The position numbers and the translations under genes were made by a program. Below, one piece after another: positions 9,579 to 19,356 of a stretch of 64,000 nucleotides of DNA. The stretch lies in NCBI RefSeq assembly GCF_000335475.2, contig NZ_ANAH02000001.1:372001-436000 (forward strand), read 5' to 3'. Below the pieces are notes generated by a model. It did no database searches. It was not told the DNA's origin and was given only the letters and a program-made list of their open reading frames with translations. The stretch is from Cystobacter fuscus DSM 2262. Lineage in GTDB: Bacteria; Myxococcota; Myxococcia; Myxococcales; Myxococcaceae. The stretch's first letter is position 1; every line of letters begins with the position of its first letter.

Positions 9579-10322
9579 CTACTTCATGAGGTAGCCACCA
9601 TTGACCCCCAACGTCTGCCCGGTCACCCATCGGGCGTCCTCGGAGGCGAGGAAGGCGACCGAGCCGCTGATGTCCTCGGGGCGGCCCACCTTGTCCAGCA
9701 ACGTCTGCGACGCGATGGTGCGCCGGACCTTGAGGGGCACGTCGCTCACCATGTCCGTGGCCACCAGGCCGATGATGAGCGCGTTGACCGTGATGCCCCG
9801 CGGGGCGAGCTCGATGGCCGCGGTGCGGGTGAGCGACTCGACGGCGGCCTTGGTGGCCGCGTACATGCCATCCCAGGCGATGTTCTTGTGGGCGCTCACG
9901 GACGAGAAGTTGATGATGCGCCCCCGGTCCGACATGAGGCGCCCCGCCAGACGGCAGCCCACGATGAGCCCCCAGATGTTGACCTCCACGAGCCGTTGGA
10001 AGAGCGCCCGGTCGAGGGTGTCCAGGGACGCGGGGGCCTGGGCCGCCGCGTTGTTGACCAGGATGTCCACGGACCCGAAGTGCTGGCGGGTCGTGTCGAA
10101 GAGCGCCTGCATCTGCGCCTCGTCCGCCACGTCCGCGCGGCAGGAGATGGCCTCGCCCCCCGCGGCATGGATGGAGCGCACCACCTCCTCGGCCGCCTGC
10201 GCGCTCTGGGCGTAGTTGACCACGACCCTGGCGCCCTCGGCCGCCAGCCTCCGTGCGACCGCGGCACCAATGCCGCGGGAGCTTCCCGTGACGATGGCCA
10301 CCTTCTGATCGAGCCTGGGCAT
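9579..10322 (-). CDS. Short-chain dehydrogenase/reductase (3-oxoacyl-ACP reductase-like)
   Basis: 247 aa. The ATG at 10322 is chosen because AGAGGA sits just upstream; an in-frame start 30 codons earlier lacks one. Classical SDR motifs are present: cofactor loop TGSSRGIGAA near residue 12, LVNNAAAQ near 85, a catalytic Ser in INFSSVSAHKN, and YAATKAAVES with the catalytic Tyr and Lys. The end, GQTLGVNGGYLMK, is typical of FabG-like members. It is an NAD(P)-dependent oxidoreductase of unknown substrate. It diverges from the FAD oxidoreductase at 10529 across a 206-bp region with a palindrome, suggesting joint control. Confidence 0.85.
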   Translation of the reverse strand: MPRLDQKVAIVTGSSRGIGAAVARRLAAEGARVVVNYAQSAQAAEEVVRSIHAAGGEAISCRADVADEAQMQALFDTTRQHFGSVDILVNNAAAQAPASLDTLDRALFQRLVEVNIWGLIVGCRLAGRLMSDRGRIINFSSVSAHKNIAWDGMYAATKAAVESLTRTAAIELAPRGITVNALIIGLVATDMVSDVPLKVRRTIASQTLLDKVGRPEDISGSVAFLASEDARWVTGQTLGVNGGYLMK

Positions 10323-10481
10323 GCGTTTGCTGTTCCTCTTGATGTGGATCTTTCCGTGAAGGCTATCCCGAGCCACGAGCGAGCGCAGCCATTCACACCG
10401 GCAGCGAACCACCCTTCACCCGAGTGGAGGGGAAGCACGCGAGGCACACGAGTACCCTCTCGGATTCTCATATATCGTCCG

Positions 10482-10495
10482 GGACCGAACGGTCC
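10482..10495. promoter_or_regulatory. Palindrome GGACCG-AA-CGGTCC in divergent intergenic region
   Basis: A perfect 6+6 inverted repeat with a 2-nt centre, 33 nt upstream of the FAD-oxidoreductase ATG and 160 nt from the SDR start. A TATAT stretch (10471-10475) lies just upstream. It looks like a dimeric repressor site; no regulator gene is adjacent. Confidence 0.4.
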
Positions 10496-10528
10496 GGCGA
10501 GTCTGACCAATCGACAAGGGGGAAGTAG

Positions 10529-11977
10529 ATGAAGCCCAACACGCACAGGTTCGGACAAGCGGTGATCATCGGAGGAAGCATCGCGGGGCTGATGAGCGCC
10601 CGGGTGCTGGCGGATCACTTCGACAAGGTGCTCGTCCTGGAGCGCGAGCCGTTTCCCGAGGGGCCCGAGGCGCGCAAGAGCACGCCCCAGGGGCGCCACA
10701 TCCACGCGGTGCTGGAGGCCGGGCTCAAGACGATGGAGGGGCTGTTCCCGGGCTTGCGGCGGGAGCTGGAGGCGGGGGGCGTCGAGTACATCGACATGGC
10801 CCGGGACGCCGCCTGGCTCCAGTCGGGAAGCTGGAAGGCGCGCTATGAGGGAGACATCGAGACCATCCTCGTGTCGCGGCCCTTCCTCGAGTGGAAGCTC
10901 CGCGGCCACGTCGCCGCGCTGCCCAACGTGGAGCTGCGCACGGGGTACTGCGTCGAGGAGTTGGTGTTGGACGCCTCGCGCACCCGCGCGGTGGGCGTGA
11001 AGGTGAAGGGCCCGGAGGGAGAGCAGGAGATTCCAGGCGCGCTCATCGTGGACGCCAGCGGCCGGGGCTCCCGGGCGCCGCAGTGGTTGGAGGCGCTGGG
11101 CTTCGGCCAGGTGGAGCAGGAGCAGGTGCGCATCGACCTGGGCTACACGAGCCGCCTCTACGAGCGCCCCCCCGGCTTCGATGCGTGGAAGATCCTCGTG
11201 CTCAATGGCAAGGCGCCCGAGAGCCAGCGCTCGGGCTTCATCTCCAACGTGGAGGGAGGGCGGTGGATCGTCAGCCTCAACGGCTACTTCGGCGACCACG
11301 CGCCCACCGACGACGCGGGCTTCCTGGAGTTCGCGCGCGGCCTGCCCACGCCCGCCATCTACGAGTACATCCGCGACGCCCGGCCCCTCACCGACCCGGT
11401 GCTGCACAAGATTCCGTCGAGCCGGTGGCTGCACTACGAGCGGCTGGCGCGGCGGCCCGAGGGCTTCGTGCTGCTGGGGGACGCGGTGTGCGCCCTCAAT
11501 CCCGTCTTCGGGCAGGGCATGACGGTGAGCGCCCTGGGAGCGAAGTTCCTCGGCGAGTGCGTCGCCCGGGCGAAGGCCTCGCCGGAGGGCCTGCCCCTGG
11601 AGGTGGCGCGGCCCTTCCAGAAGAAGCTCGCCGGGCTCATCGGGCTGTGCTGGACGCTCACCACCACCATGGACCTGGCGCACCCGCGAGCCGAGGGCAA
11701 GCGCCCCTTCGGCTTGAAGTTCCTCCAGTGGTCCTTCCAGAACATGATCGACCTGACGTCCCAGCACGCCGCGTCGTGCCGGACCTTCTACGAGGCGCTC
11801 CACCTGCGCAAGGGCATCATGGGGCTGCTGCAGCCCGGCTTCCTCGGGGCGCTGATGGTGTACAACCTCAAGAGCTTCTTCGTGCCGAGGCACAAGCGGG
11901 CCAACCTGGACCGGATGCCGGCCCGGCCGGGTCCCAGCCCGCGCCCGGGCCTGGGGCGGGTGGACGTCGCCGCCTGA
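10529..11977 (+). CDS. FAD-dependent oxidoreductase/monooxygenase
   Basis: 482 aa with a strong ribosome site (AAGGGGGAAG) before the ATG. The N-terminal dinucleotide motif is IIGGSIAGLMSA, the mid-protein motif is DASGRGSRAP, and the second FAD motif is GDAVCALNPVFGQGMT. This fits the group of PHBH-like, geranylgeranyl-reductase-like flavoproteins. It likely oxidises, epoxidises or reduces a hydrophobic substrate at the membrane; the substrate is unknown. It diverges from an SDR, and the two could act in one small-molecule pathway. It has no obvious operon partner downstream (93-nt gap before the transporter). Confidence 0.8.
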   Translation: MKPNTHRFGQAVIIGGSIAGLMSARVLADHFDKVLVLEREPFPEGPEARKSTPQGRHIHAVLEAGLKTMEGLFPGLRRELEAGGVEYIDMARDAAWLQSGSWKARYEGDIETILVSRPFLEWKLRGHVAALPNVELRTGYCVEELVLDASRTRAVGVKVKGPEGEQEIPGALIVDASGRGSRAPQWLEALGFGQVEQEQVRIDLGYTSRLYERPPGFDAWKILVLNGKAPESQRSGFISNVEGGRWIVSLNGYFGDHAPTDDAGFLEFARGLPTPAIYEYIRDARPLTDPVLHKIPSSRWLHYERLARRPEGFVLLGDAVCALNPVFGQGMTVSALGAKFLGECVARAKASPEGLPLEVARPFQKKLAGLIGLCWTLTTTMDLAHPRAEGKRPFGLKFLQWSFQNMIDLTSQHAASCRTFYEALHLRKGIMGLLQPGFLGALMVYNLKSFFVPRHKRANLDRMPARPGPSPRPGLGRVDVAA

Positions 11978-12069
11978 GCCCCTGGGGCACCCAGTCATTT
12001 GGAGGACCCGGGAGGCGGTTGTAGAACCCTCCCCGACCCGGCCGTCCCCCTCCTGGGAGCCCCATCACA

Positions 12070-14151
12070 ATGAAGCCTGATTCCGCTGGTCCCGCCGCGA
12101 CCCAGTCCCTCCAGCCCGCCACAGAATTCCAGCCCTACATCCCCGCCGAGCGGATGGACGTGGCGGAGTTCACCCCCAAGGCCGTCATCATCGGGGTGTT
12201 CTTCGGCATCATCTTCGGCGCCGCCACGGTGTACCTGGCGCTCAAGGCGGGCCTGACGGTCTCGGCGTCCATCCCCATCGCGGTGCTCGCCATCTCCCTG
12301 CTCAAGAAGCTGGGGGGCTCGACGATCCTCGAGAACAACGTGGTGCAGACCATCGGCTCGGCGGGCGAGTCCATCGCCGCGGGCGTGGTGTTCACCCTGC
12401 CCGGCTTCCTCTTCCTGAGCCCCGCGAGCCAGGGCGCGAGCTTCTTCGAGTACTGGACCATCTTCACGCTGGCGCTGCTGGGCGGCGTGCTGGGCACGTT
12501 GATGATGGTGCCGCTGCGCCGCTCGCTCATCGTCAAGGAGCACGCCAACCTGCCCTACCCGGAAGGCACGGCGTGCGCCTCGGTGCTCATCGCGGGAGAG
12601 AAGGGCGGTGACCTGGCGAAGATCGCCTTCCAGGGCGTGGGCTTCGCGTTCGTGTACGCGCTCCTGCAGAAGATCGTGAAGCTCATCGCCGAGACGCCGG
12701 GGCTGGTGACGAAGCAGACCAACCGGTTCTTCCCCTCCGCCACGCTCAACGGCGACATCACCCCGGAGTACCTGGGCGTGGGCTACATCGTCGGACCGAA
12801 GATCGCCGGCGTGCTCGTGGCCGGTGGCGTGCTCGCGTGGCTGGGCCTCATCCCGCTGCTGGCCACGCTGGTGCCGGGTGACACCATCGCCGAGCAGTTG
12901 GTGAAGCTCGGCTACCTGCAGAGCCTCACCACGGCGGGAGGCCCGGGCGGGTGGGATCCGGCGACGCACACCTTCCGCGACACCGCGGCGGCCATCTACC
13001 GCGCGTACGTGCGGCAGATTGGCGCGGGCGCGGTGGCCGCGGGCGGCTTCATCACGCTGCTCAAGACGCTGCCCACCATCGTGTCCGCCTTCCAGGAGAG
13101 CCTCGCGTCCTTCAAGGAGGGCGCCGGGAAGGCCGTGCAGAAGCGCACCGAGAACGACCTGCCCATCACCGTGGTGCTCTTCGGCAGCGCGGCCCTCATC
13201 CTGGTGCTGGCCGTGCTGCCCTTCCTGCCCGGGAGCGTGTTCGGCCGGCTGATGCTGGGCATCCTCATCGTGGTGTTCGGGTTCTTCTTCGTGACGGTGG
13301 CCTCGCGCATCGTGGGCATCATCGGCTCGTCGTCCAACCCCATCTCCGGCATGACGATCGCCACGCTGATGGCCACCTGCCTCATCTTCATCGGCATTGG
13401 CTGGACGGGGGACATCTACCAGCCCATGGCGCTGTGCGTGGGCGGCATGGTGTGCATCGCGGCGGCCAACGCGGGCGCCACGTCGCAGGACCTGAAGACG
13501 GGCTACCTGGTGGGCGCCACCCCGCGCGCGCAGCAGATCGGCCTGATGATTGGCGCGGTGGCGGCGGCGATCGTCATCGGGCTCACCATGAAGCTGCTGG
13601 ACACGCCCACCGAGGCGATGCGCGCCCAGGGCATCCTGCACCGCATCGGCACGGACGCGTACCCCGCCCCGCAGGGCACGCTCATGGCCACGCTCATCAA
13701 GGGCCTGCTGTCCTTCAACCTGGACTGGCAGTTCGTGCTCGTGGGCGTCTTCCTGTCGGTGACGATGGAGCTGTGCGGCGTGAAGTCGCTGTCCTTCGCC
13801 GTGGGCGCCTACCTGCCCCTGTCCACCACCGCCCCCATCTTCGTGGGCGGCGCCATCAAGGGCCTGTCCGACTTCGTGGCCCAGCGCAAGGGCGAGCACG
13901 TGGAGGAGTCGGAACTCGGCCCCGGCAACCTCTTCTCCACGGGCCTGGTGGCCGGTGGCGCGCTCGCGGGCGTGGTGGTCGCCATGCTGTCGGTGTACGG
14001 GCCCATCAACGACGTCATCTCCCGGCTGTCGGTGGAACACGCCCTCACCAACGTCCTGGGCGCGGGGGGTTACCAGCTGCTCGGCGTGCTCGCCTTCGCC
14101 TTCATGTGCTTCGTGCTCTACCGCGTCTCGCGCCGCCCCTCGCGGGTGTGA
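12070..14151 (+). CDS. OPT-family oligopeptide/metal-chelate transporter
   Basis: 693 aa with about 14-16 hydrophobic segments through the whole length. The N-terminal stretch AVIIGVFFGIIFGAATVYLA and the NLPYPEGTACASVL segment near residue 160 are characteristic of the OPT family, bacterial branch. It imports small peptides or peptide-like compounds across the inner membrane with protons. It is a single gene, weakly spaced from the upstream oxidoreductase, ending in a basic tail (YRVSRRPSRV). Confidence 0.88.
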   Translation: MKPDSAGPAATQSLQPATEFQPYIPAERMDVAEFTPKAVIIGVFFGIIFGAATVYLALKAGLTVSASIPIAVLAISLLKKLGGSTILENNVVQTIGSAGESIAAGVVFTLPGFLFLSPASQGASFFEYWTIFTLALLGGVLGTLMMVPLRRSLIVKEHANLPYPEGTACASVLIAGEKGGDLAKIAFQGVGFAFVYALLQKIVKLIAETPGLVTKQTNRFFPSATLNGDITPEYLGVGYIVGPKIAGVLVAGGVLAWLGLIPLLATLVPGDTIAEQLVKLGYLQSLTTAGGPGGWDPATHTFRDTAAAIYRAYVRQIGAGAVAAGGFITLLKTLPTIVSAFQESLASFKEGAGKAVQKRTENDLPITVVLFGSAALILVLAVLPFLPGSVFGRLMLGILIVVFGFFFVTVASRIVGIIGSSSNPISGMTIATLMATCLIFIGIGWTGDIYQPMALCVGGMVCIAAANAGATSQDLKTGYLVGATPRAQQIGLMIGAVAAAIVIGLTMKLLDTPTEAMRAQGILHRIGTDAYPAPQGTLMATLIKGLLSFNLDWQFVLVGVFLSVTMELCGVKSLSFAVGAYLPLSTTAPIFVGGAIKGLSDFVAQRKGEHVEESELGPGNLFSTGLVAGGALAGVVVAMLSVYGPINDVISRLSVEHALTNVLGAGGYQLLGVLAFAFMCFVLYRVSRRPSRV

Positions 14152-14262
14152 CGCACCGCTTCCCCCACCCCGCCTGGCGCGCCAAGCGTGTGCTTGTCAC
14201 CAGTGCGGGGGGCATTCCCGACGGATTTTTGAAGGTTGCAGGACGATCGTCGGCCCGCCCGC

Positions 14263-14334
14263 ATGAAGAAGGAGCAGGCACTGCACATCTTTGTCACCGA
14301 AACGGCGAAGCGCTGTCCGCATCACTCCATCTAG
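14263..14334 (+). CDS. Possible 23-codon small ORF (very uncertain)
   Basis: ATG 14263 to TAG 14332 encodes a 23-residue peptide beginning MKKEQALHIF and ending CPHHSI, with a CxHH-type end that could bind metal. No clear ribosome site precedes it. It lies in the 233-bp gap before the 145-aa unknown gene and could be a leader peptide or chance. Confidence 0.15.
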   Translation: MKKEQALHIFVTETAKRCPHHSI

Positions 14335-14384
14335 GTAGTGGAGAAGGACATCGCGAAACCGGAGCGGTTCCGGGGGAGGCGACC

Positions 14385-14822
14385 ATGGCCATGACCGTGA
14401 CGAAGCTGGTGGAAGGACGAGAGGGACAGAACCGAGCCCTCGAGGCACGGGAGCGCCGCAACAAGGCGCGGCAGGCGGTGGCGCGGAGCATGTCGGGCCG
14501 ATCCCTCGTCGAGCTGTCCCTGGACGGAGCCCGGGAGAGCGCCCTGGAGGATGACCGGGAGCGTCGCTTCCTCACCGCGCTGCAGCAAGTGGAGGCGGAG
14601 CTGGGGGTGGCGCCCTCGGAGATGGTGGAGGATGAGACGGGCTTCTATGGCCTCTTCGTCACCTCCATGCCCGCCCTGCTCGCCCGGCGCCGGGCCAGCC
14701 GCATCGAGGCGCGGGAGGCGTGGGATCAACGCCTGAGCATCGAGTGCTACGGGCTCGCGGGAAGCCAGGTGGCCACGGGCAAGGTGCCCCGCGAGGCCGT
14801 CAGCTCCCCCCACCTGCACTGA
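14385..14822 (+). CDS. Hypothetical protein, charged, 145 aa
   Basis: The ATG at 14385 follows an excellent ribosome site (GGGGGAGG, 14373-14380). The protein is soluble, strongly charged and mostly helical by composition; an Arg/Glu-rich N-terminal segment (EGREGQNRALEARERRNKARQA) suggests a helix that may bind nucleic acid or a partner. No family is recognised. It ends 12 nt from the convergent aminotransferase. Confidence 0.65.
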   Translation: MAMTVTKLVEGREGQNRALEARERRNKARQAVARSMSGRSLVELSLDGARESALEDDRERRFLTALQQVEAELGVAPSEMVEDETGFYGLFVTSMPALLARRRASRIEAREAWDQRLSIECYGLAGSQVATGKVPREAVSSPHLH

Positions 14823-14834
14823 CGCTCGGAGACC

Positions 14835-16007
14835 CTAGCCGCCCGCGGCCAGCACGCGCGCGAGCGGCCCCAGGGCGGCGGTGAAGACGTCCGGGTGCGT
14901 CAACAGCGACAACACGAGGAAGGCCCCTCCCCGGAAGTCATAGAAGTATCCCGGCTGCACGCTCACCCCTTCCTCCAGCAGGGCCAGACACGTGGCCTCC
15001 TCGCCGGGCTCCAGGGGAATGCGCAACACGGCGCTCCAGCCGCCCTGAGCGGGCACCACGTCCCAGGGCGCTCCCGCCGGCCGGGCCTCGAGCAGCCGGC
15101 GCCGGTTCTCCTTCACCCGCGCGAGCACCGCGCCCTGGAAGACAGGCGCGTGGGCCAGCCACTCCGGCAGGCTGAGCTGCACGGGCGTGTTCACCGGCAG
15201 GTACGTGTCCGCCACCAGTTCCAGGCGCGCCAGGGCCTCGTCCCGCGCCGCCTCGGGTCCCCCCACGTGCATCCACGCGAGCTTGAGGCCCGGCAGGCCG
15301 GCGACCTTCGACAGCCCCGACAGGCTGAAGGTGGGCATCGGCAGCGCCCGCCCGGCCACCGAGCCCACCCGCCCCGGCTCCGCGTCCCAGGCGAAGTCGG
15401 AGAAGACCTCGTCGGACACGAGCGCCAGCCCGGTCCGCGCGCACAGGGCACTCAGTGCCTCCAGCTCGCCCTCGCGCAGGTAGTGGCCCGTGGGGTTGCC
15501 GGGATTCACCACGAGCACCGCCCGCGTGCGCGCGTCACGCGCGGCATCCACCGCGTCCACGTCCAGGCCGAAGCCATGCGCGAGGGGCAGGCGGTAGGTG
15601 CGCGTCTCCACCCCCTCCAGCCGCGCGAGGTACTCGAAGAGCGGGTAGCTGGGCGCGGGCACGAGCACGTTGTCCCCCGGCTCGCACAGCAGCTTGAAGA
15701 GCCAGCCGTATGCCTCGCTCGTGCTCGCCGAGAGGACGAGGTGCTCGGGGCGGAGGGCGGCGCCCCGCGTGCCCAGGAAGGCCGCCACCGCCTCGCGGGC
15801 GGAGAGCAGGCCCAGGGACTCGGGGGCGTAGCGCAGGGCCTCCGGGTGGGCCAGCGGCGCGGGCGCGGGCAGGGGCAGGTCCGCGCGGGTGGGGTTGGTC
15901 TCCGTGAGGTCCATCACCGGCAGTCCCCGGGCGCGGCGGCTGGCGAGCGCCAGGGCCAGGGCGTTCCACGTCCGCGCGAATCCCGTGCGCGCGGAGAAGG
16001 GACTCAC
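14835..16007 (-). CDS. PLP-dependent class I/II aminotransferase at the end of the biotin operon
   Basis: 390 aa, GTG start overlapping the upstream stop (GTGA). Fold-type I features: the substrate motif NPTRAD near residue 38, NPGNPTG near 165, the Asp/Tyr region LVSDEVFSDFAW near 200, and the PLP lysine in SLSGLSKVAGLPGLKLAW. It is an AspC/MalY-like aminotransferase. It is the last gene of the bioB-bioF-bioD transcription unit. No class III BioA is in the window, so a role in biotin (KAPA to DAPA amination) is conceivable, but the family usually acts on amino acids. Function in biotin synthesis is inference only. Confidence 0.82.
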   Translation of the reverse strand: MSPFSARTGFARTWNALALALASRRARGLPVMDLTETNPTRADLPLPAPAPLAHPEALRYAPESLGLLSAREAVAAFLGTRGAALRPEHLVLSASTSEAYGWLFKLLCEPGDNVLVPAPSYPLFEYLARLEGVETRTYRLPLAHGFGLDVDAVDAARDARTRAVLVVNPGNPTGHYLREGELEALSALCARTGLALVSDEVFSDFAWDAEPGRVGSVAGRALPMPTFSLSGLSKVAGLPGLKLAWMHVGGPEAARDEALARLELVADTYLPVNTPVQLSLPEWLAHAPVFQGAVLARVKENRRRLLEARPAGAPWDVVPAQGGWSAVLRIPLEPGEEATCLALLEEGVSVQPGYFYDFRGGAFLVLSLLTHPDVFTAALGPLARVLAAGG

Positions 16008-16282
16008 AGGCCCGTCTGGAGCATGGCGGAGGCCACGCGCCGGATGAGCTCGCGGCGGATCTCCTTGCGGCAGTGGTCGATCGCCTTGGGGTGGGGCTTG
16101 GGCAGTGTCCCCTCCCGCGAGCGGAGGGCGGTGCGCAACACCAGTTCGACCTTGGTCGGCTCGAGGTGGAAGAGCCGGGCTCCCTCCTTCTGCAGGAAGT
16201 AGGAGAGACCGCGCGTATCGAGGAGCTTGGAGAGGTATCGCCTGGAGTCAGCGAGGAGCGAGAGGTCGATGATGTCGGCCAT
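16004..16282 (-). CDS. Small conserved-looking hypothetical protein, 92 aa
   Basis: Starts at ATG 16282 (MADIIDLSLLADSRRYLSKLL) and overlaps the aminotransferase start by 4 nt, which supports translation. It is helix-rich and basic in the C-terminal half (HCRKEIRRELIRRVASAML), with no signal or membrane segment. No family is recognised. It sits 103 nt downstream of bioD in the same direction and may be co-transcribed. Confidence 0.65.
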   Translation of the reverse strand: MADIIDLSLLADSRRYLSKLLDTRGLSYFLQKEGARLFHLEPTKVELVLRTALRSREGTLPKPHPKAIDHCRKEIRRELIRRVASAMLQTGL

Positions 16283-16385
16283 TCGCCGAGGTTTCTCACC
16301 CGGATCGAAACATGCGTCCATTTCGCGGCCGGACGGTGCGAAAATTTGATCTCCGGCGCGCGTGCGAAACGCGGCGGAGGCCGAT

Positions 16386-17099
16386 TTATCGGGCTCGCGC
16401 GCGATCCATCCCGAGCAGCGGGGCGAGTGCCGCGCGGAACGCCGCGTGACGGCGTACCGGCTGCAACAGGTAGGGAACAGGGCCCAGGACACGGACGCCA
16501 TGACGCTCGGCGATGAGCGCCGCGTTGTCGCGCTCGGAAGGGTCGCGCGTGGGGGTGCTCCGCGACAGCAGCACCGCCGCGACAGGGATGTTGCGCGCGG
16601 CGAGGGCCTCGAGGGACAGGGCCGTATGGTTGAGCGTGCCCAGGCCCGCGCGGGCCACGAGCAGCACGGGCAGGCCGAGCGTGGAGATGAGATCGATGAC
16701 GTCGTGGGAGGAGTCGAGCGGGACGAAGAGGCCGCCGGCGCCCTCCGCGACCACGGCCCCCTTGCCCACCCGCTCCCAGGCGGCGAGGGTGACGCCCCAG
16801 TCGGGCTCGCGGCCGAGGCGGCGCGCGGCGATGCCCGGGGCCAGGGGCGCTCGGAAGCGGTGGGGACAGACGAGGTCCAGGGGCAGGTCGCTGCGCGCGG
16901 CCTCGCGCAGGCTCAGCGCGTCCGCGGGGGCGCGCAGCGAGGCACACCCGCTCTCGTAGGGCTTGAAGCCCTGGGGGGACAGCCCCGCGTCGGCCATCAG
17001 GGACAGCAGGGCACGCGAGGCCTGGGTCTTGCCCACGCCGGTGTCGGTGCCCGTGACGAAGAAGCGGGGGACGGGGGGAAGCGCACGTTTGCGGGCCAT
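16386..17099 (-). CDS. bioD: Dethiobiotin synthetase
   Basis: 237 aa. The P-loop GTDTGVGKT is at residues 17-25, the substrate lysine motif FKPYESG near 45, and the EGAGGLFVPL Mg2+/carbamate motif near 117, all diagnostic of BioD. It closes the ureido ring of biotin, using ATP and CO2 on 7,8-diaminopelargonate. It starts 13 nt after the bioF stop, within the biotin operon. Confidence 0.95.
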   Translation of the reverse strand: MARKRALPPVPRFFVTGTDTGVGKTQASRALLSLMADAGLSPQGFKPYESGCASLRAPADALSLREAARSDLPLDLVCPHRFRAPLAPGIAARRLGREPDWGVTLAAWERVGKGAVVAEGAGGLFVPLDSSHDVIDLISTLGLPVLLVARAGLGTLNHTALSLEALAARNIPVAAVLLSRSTPTRDPSERDNAALIAERHGVRVLGPVPYLLQPVRRHAAFRAALAPLLGMDRARAR

Positions 17100-17112
17100 G
17101 GGGCCTCCGGTG

Positions 17113-18285
17113 TCAGAGATTGAGGGAGCGCAGGGCGGCGAGCGCCAGGTCGAGCTGGCCCTCGGTATGCGCGGCGGACAGGCAGAAGCGCAACCGGCTG
17201 GTGCCTTCGGGGACGGTGGGCGGGCGGATGGCCTTCACGAGCAGGCCCCGGGAGCGCAACGCCTGGGAGGCCGCGACGGCGCGCTCGGGCTCGCCCACGA
17301 TGACGGGGAAGACGGCGCTGCGCGGCTCCGCGGCGAAGCCGAGCTCTCGCAGCCCCTTGGAGAAGCGGTGGATGTTGCGCCACAGCCGGGCGCGCAGGGC
17401 GTCGTCCCGCTCGACGATGTCCACGGCGGCCTCGGCCGCGGCGCACAGGGCGGCGGGCAGCGCGGTGGAATAGACGAGCGGCCGGGCGCGCTGGAGCACG
17501 AAGTCCACCACCGGGCGGGACGCGGCGATGTACGCCCCCAGCCCGCCGAGCGACTTGCTCAACGTGCCCATGCGCACGTCCACGGCCCCTTCCAGGCCCA
17601 GCGCCTCGCACAAGCCCGCCCCCCGCTCGCCGAGCACGCCCGTGGCATGCGCCTCGTCGACGAGGAGCGCCGCGCCGTGGGCCTGGCACACCTGGACGAT
17701 GTCGCGCAGGGGGGCGACGTCTCCATCCATGGAGAACACGGTGTCGGTGACGACGAGCCGGCGGCGCGCGGGGGTGGAGGCCAGGGCGCGCTCCAGCGCC
17801 TCGACGTCCGAGTGGGGGTAGACGACCGTGCGGGCGCGTGACAGCCGGCAGCCGTCGATGAGGGAGGCATGGTTGAGGGCGTCGGAGAAGACGGCGTCCT
17901 CGGGGCCCACGAGCGCCTGGAGGGTGCCCACGTTGGCCGCGTAGCCCGAGTTGAACAGGAGCACGGCCTCGGCGTGCTCGAAGGCGGCGAGCCGGGCCTC
18001 CAGCCGCTGGTGCGCGGAGGTGTCGCCCACCACCAACCGGCTCGCGCCGGAGCCCACGCCATGCACCTCGAGCGCGGCGGCGGCCGCGGCGCGCACGGTG
18101 GGCGACGCGGCCAGGCCCAGGTAGTCGTTGGAGGCGAAGTTGACGAGCGTCTCGCCGCCCAGGCGCACGAGCGGCCCCTGGGCGGAGTCGAGCGGCTCCA
18201 GATAGCGGCGCAGCCCCCGGGCCTTCAGGGCGGCGAGCCCCTCCTCGGCCCACGCGGTGGCCACGCCCGCGGCGCGCGCGCTCAC
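17113..18285 (-). CDS. bioF: 8-amino-7-oxononanoate synthase
   Basis: 390 aa; the GTG start at 18285 overlaps the bioB stop (GTGA). Hallmarks of the alpha-oxoamine synthase family: [11 protein letters not shown] near residue 45, SGYAAN and the [11 protein letters not shown] segment, [13 protein letters not shown], and the PLP lysine in [11 protein letters not shown]. It condenses pimeloyl-ACP/CoA with alanine, the first committed step of biotin ring assembly. Confidence 0.95.
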   Translation of the reverse strand: MSARAAGVATAWAEEGLAALKARGLRRYLEPLDSAQGPLVRLGGETLVNFASNDYLGLAASPTVRAAAAAALEVHGVGSGASRLVVGDTSAHQRLEARLAAFEHAEAVLLFNSGYAANVGTLQALVGPEDAVFSDALNHASLIDGCRLSRARTVVYPHSDVEALERALASTPARRRLVVTDTVFSMDGDVAPLRDIVQVCQAHGAALLVDEAHATGVLGERGAGLCEALGLEGAVDVRMGTLSKSLGGLGAYIAASRPVVDFVLQRARPLVYSTALPAALCAAAEAAVDIVERDDALRARLWRNIHRFSKGLRELGFAAEPRSAVFPVIVGEPERAVAASQALRSRGLLVKAIRPPTVPEGTSRLRFCLSAAHTEGQLDLALAALRSLNL

Positions 18286-19313
18286 CGGGACATGTCCGGC
18301 TCCATCGGCCGGATGCCCGCCTTCTCCAGCAGGGCCATGTCCTGGGCGTACTCGGGGTTGCCCGTGGTGAGCAGCTTGTCGCCGAAGAAGATGGAGTTGG
18401 CGCCCGCGAGCATGCAGAGCAGCTGCGCCTCCTCGTTCATCTGCTTGCGGCCCGCGGACAGGCGCACCATGGACAAGGGCATGAGCAGGCGCGCCGTGGC
18501 GATGGTACGCACCATCTCCACCGACTCCACCGGCTTCTGGTTCTCCAGGGGCGTGCCCTTCACCGCCACCAGCGCGTTGATGGGCACCGACTCCGGGTGC
18601 ACCTCCTGGTTGGCCAGCGTGAGCAAGAGCCCGCAGCGGTCCTCCACGCTCTCGCCCAGGCCGATGATGCCGCCCGAGCACACGGAGATGCCCGCCTTGC
18701 GCACGCGCTCGAGCGTGCGCAGCCGATCGTCATACGTGCGCGTGGAGATGATGTCCCCGTAGTGCTCGGCCGAGGTGTCCAGGTTGTGGTTGTAGGCGGA
18801 CAGGCCCGCCTCGCGCAGCCGCGCGGCCTGGCTCTCGGAGAGCATGCCCAGCGTGGCACACGCCTCCATGCCGAGCGCCTTCACGCCCTTCACCATCTCC
18901 AGGACGCTGTCGAACTGGGGACCGTCCTTCACCTCGCGCCAGGCCGCGCCCATGCAGAAGCGCGTGGCGCCCGCGGCCCGGGCCTGGGCGGCGGAGGAGA
19001 GCACGGCCTCCACCGGCATGAGCTTCTCGGCCTTCACGCCCGTGTGGTGGCGCGCCGCCTGGGGGCAGTAGCCGCAGTCCTCGGGACAGCCGCCCGTCTT
19101 GATGGACAGGAGCGAACACAACTGCACCTTGTTGTCCTGGAAGACGGCCCGGTGGACGCTCTGCGCCTTGTGGATGAGCTCCAGCAGCGGCAGCGCGTAG
19201 AGGGCGCGCACCTCGGGCAGCGTCCAGTCATGGCGGACGGTGACACCGGGAGGCGGCGTGGCGAAGTGGGCGTGGCCGTGGAACGAGTCGTCGGAAGGGG
19301 CGTGGGCGGACAT
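18282..19313 (-). CDS. bioB: Biotin synthase (radical SAM)
   Basis: 343 aa from ATG 19313, selected for its GAGGAG ribosome site 4 nt upstream; a longer in-frame start 25 codons earlier would run through the operator region. The radical-SAM cluster motif is C76PEDC80GYC83. YNHNLDTS, a second-cluster Cys region (FCMGAAWR) and the R of SAGR are all in place. It inserts sulphur into dethiobiotin. It is the first gene of bioB-F-D, behind a BirA-type operator. Confidence 0.96.
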   Translation of the reverse strand: MSAHAPSDDSFHGHAHFATPPPGVTVRHDWTLPEVRALYALPLLELIHKAQSVHRAVFQDNKVQLCSLLSIKTGGCPEDCGYCPQAARHHTGVKAEKLMPVEAVLSSAAQARAAGATRFCMGAAWREVKDGPQFDSVLEMVKGVKALGMEACATLGMLSESQAARLREAGLSAYNHNLDTSAEHYGDIISTRTYDDRLRTLERVRKAGISVCSGGIIGLGESVEDRCGLLLTLANQEVHPESVPINALVAVKGTPLENQKPVESVEMVRTIATARLLMPLSMVRLSAGRKQMNEEAQLLCMLAGANSIFFGDKLLTTGNPEYAQDMALLEKAGIRPMEPDMSR

Positions 19314-19356
19314 GGGCTCCTCGGAAGAGCGCCGAACGTCGTGGATGGCCCCTGGC

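Noticed and set aside
14168-14200. TGGCGCGCCA palindrome downstream of the OPT transporter
   Set aside because: Ten-bp GC palindromes are expected by chance in DNA of this composition and it lacks a partner site or T-tract.
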